Origin: Gemmatimonadaceae bacterium
GTDB lineage: Bacteria > Gemmatimonadota > Gemmatimonadetes > Gemmatimonadales > Gemmatimonadaceae
Assembly (NCBI GenBank): GCA_035633115.1
Contig: DASQFN010000023.1
Location: forward strand, 1 to 47,604
Direction: 5' to 3'
Length of the DNA: 47,604 nt
Positions within the stretch are counted from its first letter, which is position 1. Each line of letters opens with the position of its first letter. A model generated the notes under the pieces. That model worked only from the letters and a program-made list of their open reading frames with translations, was not told the DNA's origin and did not search any database. Both the position numbers and the translations under genes were made by a program. Positions 44,713 through 47,604 of this stretch are shown here, one piece after another.

Positions 44713-47604
44713 CCACCGCATCCGCCAGGAGATCACGGACCGACTCGGCGTAGTGCAGCGCATCGCCGACGTGAAGGCTGGCGCTTTTCCACGTATCGCC
44801 GCCGTCGTTTGAAGTCATTGCCGCGAGGTCGACCACGTTGACTCCTTTTGGCAGAAACTTCGAGCGTATCTGATCGTTGAGGGCCTTGACCGAAAGCTGG
44901 TCCGGTGGCCGCGGCGACAGCGTGGTCACGATGATGTGATTGGCCGCGATGCCCCTCGCAATCCACAAATCGACCATCCATTCCAGATTGATGAGGGTTG
45001 ATGCAGTGGATATTCCCGCGCCCAGGTCGTTCGTACCCATGGAGATGTAGAGGAAATCCGAAGTCCGGGGTGTGAACGCCTGGACTCGAGTGATTGGCCC
45101 TGACGGGTAGTTATCGGTTTGCGACTCCCCACCGCTCCACGGGTAGCCGACACCGAGCGCTTCGCCCTCGAATCGGGTTACTCCGTTCACGGATTCACGC
45201 GCGTTCGGGCTTCCGATGATCGTGCGGCCTGTCCCTGTTGTCGTCCCGCCGATGCCGTGGTTCACAACGACGATCGTCTGGCTTCGGCTGGCGCGCCAGC
45301 GGCTCTCGATCTTCCCGGCAAGCTGGGAAGTACTGTTCGGATCGTTCGGGCCGAGTCGCGTCGCGGCGAAGTTGCCCACGTACGAGCTGGCGACGATAGG
45401 AAAATTGTTTCCCGAGTATCCGTAATCGGTATTGGAGTCGCCAAACGTGACGAGCTGCACGAGGGCGGTTCCGAGAGCGTTGAATATCAGCGGACTCCCT
45501 GCAAGACCGTCCACGCTTGCGAAGAGCGAGTTTCCACCGATTCCAAGCGTCCAGCTGCCCAGCGTCGCGATGCCGCTGCCGTTCGTCACGGCGCTGGCTC
45601 CGGAGATGCTGCCGCTGCCGCTCCGGATACTGAACACGACCGTGACTCCGGCGACTCCCACGCCGTTCGCGTCCGTCACAACCACAGCGGGCCGAATTGG
45701 AACCTGCGAACCGGCGACGGCGGTCTGGTCCTGTCCCGCGCTGATCGCCATCGCCACCGGCGGGGCCGGGATTCCGTCGGCGGTGAACAACACCGGGCTT
45801 CCCTGTAGCGTCCCCGCAGTCGCGGTAAGTGTATTCTGTCCCGGCGATGGCCCGAGTATCCAACTACCGACTGACGCGAACCCCGCTTCATCGGTGACGG
45901 CTACACCGCCCGTGAGACTCCCGCCTCCGCCGGTCACCTCGAACGTCACCGTATAGTCCGCGACAGGAAGATTCGCGGCGCTCAGCACGCGGACCGCTGG
46001 CGGATCGACGACAGCCTTTCCGGTTGTCGCTGTCTGCGGATCGGCGCTGGCGCGTATGATCTTTGCCGCAACCGGCGCGACCGCAGTTGCGGAGAAGATT
46101 ACCGGGCTCCCCTCGAGCGCCCCCGTCGTTGCAGTCAGCGTGTTCGATCCGCGCGACGGACCGAGTATCCAGCTGCCGACCATGGCCAAGCCGGTTGCAT
46201 CGGTTACGGCGACAGCACCAGTTACGCTCCCTCCACCGCTTGTCACGTCGAACATGACCGTGTAACCGGGAATAGGAATATTGCTGGCGTCCAATACGCG
46301 CACGGCCGGCGGATCGCCGACCGCCGTCCCGATTGTCGCCGTCTGGGGATCGCCGCTGATTCGTACTACCTTGGCCGGAACCGGCGCGGCGGCAGTCGCA
46401 GAGAACGTTACGGGACTCCCTTGAAGCGTCCCCGCGGTTGCAGTGAGCGTGTTCGGTCCCTCGGACGGTCCGAGTATCCAGCTCCCGACCGAGGCAAGGC
46501 CGGCCTCATTCGTCACGGCAGCGCCACCGGTCACGCTCCCGCCACCGCTGGTCACGGCGAAAGTCACGGTGTAGCGCGGGACGGGAATGTCTGCGGCGTC
46601 CAGTACGCGCACCGTCGGAGGCTCGGGGACAACCTTTCCGGCTGGTGCCGTCTGGGGATCTGCGCTGACTCGGACGATTTTTGCCGGAACTGGAGCGACT
46701 GCGGTTGCGGAAAAAGTTATCGGACTGCCGCTCAGCAAACCGGCCGTCGCAACGAGGGTCTGTTGGCCGGGTATCGATCCCAGCACCCAGCTCGTGGGCG
46801 CGGCTATGCCTGATGAGTTCGTCGCGACGGACACGCCGGTCACGGTTCCGCTACCCGTGCCCGGCGTAAAGACCACCGTAAATCCCGCGACCGGATTGCC
46901 GTTGGCGTCGGTGACTTTCACCGATGGCGGAGCGGCAACCGGGCCACCCGCAGTCGCCGCCTGATTGTTTCCGGCAAAAGCGGCGACGATCGCCGGTGCT
47001 CCCACGCCCCCGGTTGCGCTGAATGCGACCGAGGCTGGGGTGAGCCCTGCTCCGCTTGCGGTGACAGTGTTTGGCCCCGCTGTAGACCCAAGCGTCCAGC
47101 TTCCGAGAGTGGCGACTCCGGCCGCATTGGTTGTTGCTGCCGCGCCGGTGATCGTGCCGCCACCGCTCGCAATTGCGAAGGTGATCGCAAATCCTGAGAT
47201 CGGATTCCCGAATGCGTCCGTCACTTTCACGGCCGGCGCCGTCGGTACTGCACCGCCGGCGGTCGCGGCCTGGCCCTGGCCCGCTTCGATGGACAGCGCC
47301 GTCGGCGGGCCCGGAACGACGGTCACCGTTGCAGTGGCGGTTTTTCCCTCCGCCGATGCGGTGATGGTCGATTGTCCGGGTAGAAGCGTGCTCGCGAGAC
47401 CATTTGCGTCGATACTCACGATGGCGGGATTCGAGCTTGTCCACGTGACAACGCGGTTCAGGTTCAGCTGCTCGATGTCCTTCAGAGTGGCCGTGAACTG
47501 AAGGGTCTTCTGAACCTGAATCGTCGTGTCGCGGTTGATCGTGATCGTCGCCACCGGAGCCTGCAGCAGAACTCCGTAGACGCTGAAGTGACTAACCTTG
47601 CCCG
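44681..47604 (-). CDS. Ig-repeat exoprotein with C-terminal SGNH hydrolase, 5' end beyond the window
   Basis: The frame is open to the right edge (the GTG at 47554 is internal, and the residues before it, V-S-H-F-S-V-Y-G-V-L-L, continue the protein), so the N-terminus is missing. Visible order: a BIG2-like Ig domain (about 47300-47560), six Ig-like repeats of about 103 residues (about 45465-47310), then an SGNH/GDSL hydrolase (about 44684-45460) with block I F-G-D-S-N-T-D, block III M-G-T-N-D-L and block V D-A-L-H. SGNH enzymes are serine esterases or lipases; Ig repeats display them at the surface or in the matrix. The 3' end overlaps pxpC by 32 nt. Confidence 0.88.
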   Translation of the reverse strand, partial: GKVSHFSVYGVLLQAPVATITINRDTTIQVQKTLQFTATLKDIEQLNLNRVVTWTSSNPAIVSIDANGLASTLLPGQSTITASAEGKTATATVTVVPGPPTALSIEAGQGQAATAGGAVPTAPAVKVTDAFGNPISGFAITFAIASGGGTITGAAATTNAAGVATLGSWTLGSTAGPNTVTASGAGLTPASVAFSATGGVGAPAIVAAFAGNNQAATAGGPVAAPPSVKVTDANGNPVAGFTVVFTPGTGSGTVTGVSVATNSSGIAAPTSWVLGSIPGQQTLVATAGLLSGSPITFSATAVAPVPAKIVRVSADPQTAPAGKVVPEPPTVRVLDAADIPVPRYTVTFAVTSGGGSVTGGAAVTNEAGLASVGSWILGPSEGPNTLTATAGTLQGSPVTFSATAAAPVPAKVVRISGDPQTATIGTAVGDPPAVRVLDASNIPIPGYTVMFDVTSGGGSVTGAVAVTDATGLAMVGSWILGPSRGSNTLTATTGALEGSPVIFSATAVAPVAAKIIRASADPQTATTGKAVVDPPAVRVLSAANLPVADYTVTFEVTGGGGSLTGGVAVTDEAGFASVGSWILGPSPGQNTLTATAGTLQGSPVLFTADGIPAPPVAMAISAGQDQTAVAGSQVPIRPAVVVTDANGVGVAGVTVVFSIRSGSGSISGASAVTNGSGIATLGSWTLGIGGNSLFASVDGLAGSPLIFNALGTALVQLVTFGDSNTDYGYSGNNFPIVASSYVGNFAATRLGPNDPNSTSQLAGKIESRWRASRSQTIVVVNHGIGGTTTGTGRTIIGSPNARESVNGVTRFEGEALGVGYPWSGGESQTDNYPSGPITRVQAFTPRTSDFLYISMGTNDLGAGISTASTLINLEWMVDLWIARGIAANHIIVTTLSPRPPDQLSVKALNDQIRSKFLPKGVNVVDLAAMTSNDGGDTWKSASLHVGDALHYAESVRDLLADAVVSILLARTPP
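45465..47310 (-). repeat. Six Ig-like coding repeats, three on an exact 309-bp period
   Basis: The shared segment CGAGTATCCA recurs at 45853, 46162 and 46471, exactly 309 bp apart; these three units (residue motif G-S-W-I-L-G-P-S) are most alike. The outer repeats (G-S-W-T-L-G or T-S-W-V-L-G) are more diverged. This indicates recent duplication or homogenisation in the middle. Confidence 0.85.

Noticed and set aside
45853-46780. Regular 309-bp periodicity considered as a CRISPR-like or satellite array
   Set aside because: The period equals 103 codons in an open frame with Ig-like features, and the units are not short repeats with unique spacers.

Overview
The window is GC-rich, gene-dense chromosomal DNA that reads like a free-living soil or sediment bacterium of the Gemmatimonadota. 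That assignment is an inference from gene style (S9 and M14 secreted peptidases, a sortilin/BNR-type propeller protein, Ig-repeat exoproteins, an M15 peptidase with a dockerin-like calcium loop, GTG/TTG starts, few classical terminators). No rRNA, tRNA, CRISPR array, IS element or prophage was seen.

Left part (1-12042): a partial SpoU/TrmH-type RNA methyltransferase, two small membrane proteins and an M15-type peptidase lie on the minus strand, divergent from a dedA-sodA pair and a family-87-like membrane glycosyltransferase. A tight minus-strand run follows (12042 down to 4611): polytopic membrane protein, MoeB-type adenylyltransferase with rhodanese domain, pdxH, two tandemly duplicated family-87-like proteins and speA (arginine decarboxylase). 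PdxH makes the PLP that SpeA uses.

Tad/Flp pilus locus (12296-21669, plus strand): three 56-residue Flp prepilins separated by structured spacers, prepilin peptidase, CpaB/RcpC, secretin, TadZ, TadA, TadB, TadC and two TadE-like pseudopilins, closed by an intrinsic terminator. No TadD, TadG or RcpB gene is visible. The secretin has no ATG at its signal peptide; a CTG with a strong Shine-Dalgarno fits best.

Middle (21734-34219): a CstB-like persulfide dioxygenase-rhodanese fusion and an ABC exporter converge on a minus-strand set of secreted peptidases (S9 family, lipoprotein, M14 family) and a DMT permease. A nearly perfect 50-bp-arm inverted repeat fills the space between the convergent genes. 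Next come an XRE regulator translationally coupled to a membrane-anchored SLT protein, a second SLT paralogue, and an orphan plus-strand terminator between them.

Right part (34383-47604): a LysM membrane protein overlaps the 3' end of an OmpR-type regulator that forms an operon with its histidine kinase. Then a large secreted BNR-propeller protein, an MHS-type MFS permease divergent from pxpABC (5-oxoprolinase), and a 5'-truncated exoprotein with six Ig-like repeats (three on an exact 309-bp period) and a C-terminal SGNH hydrolase. Secreted peptidases, peptide/amino-acid transport and oxoproline recycling together suggest a scavenging, peptide-using lifestyle.
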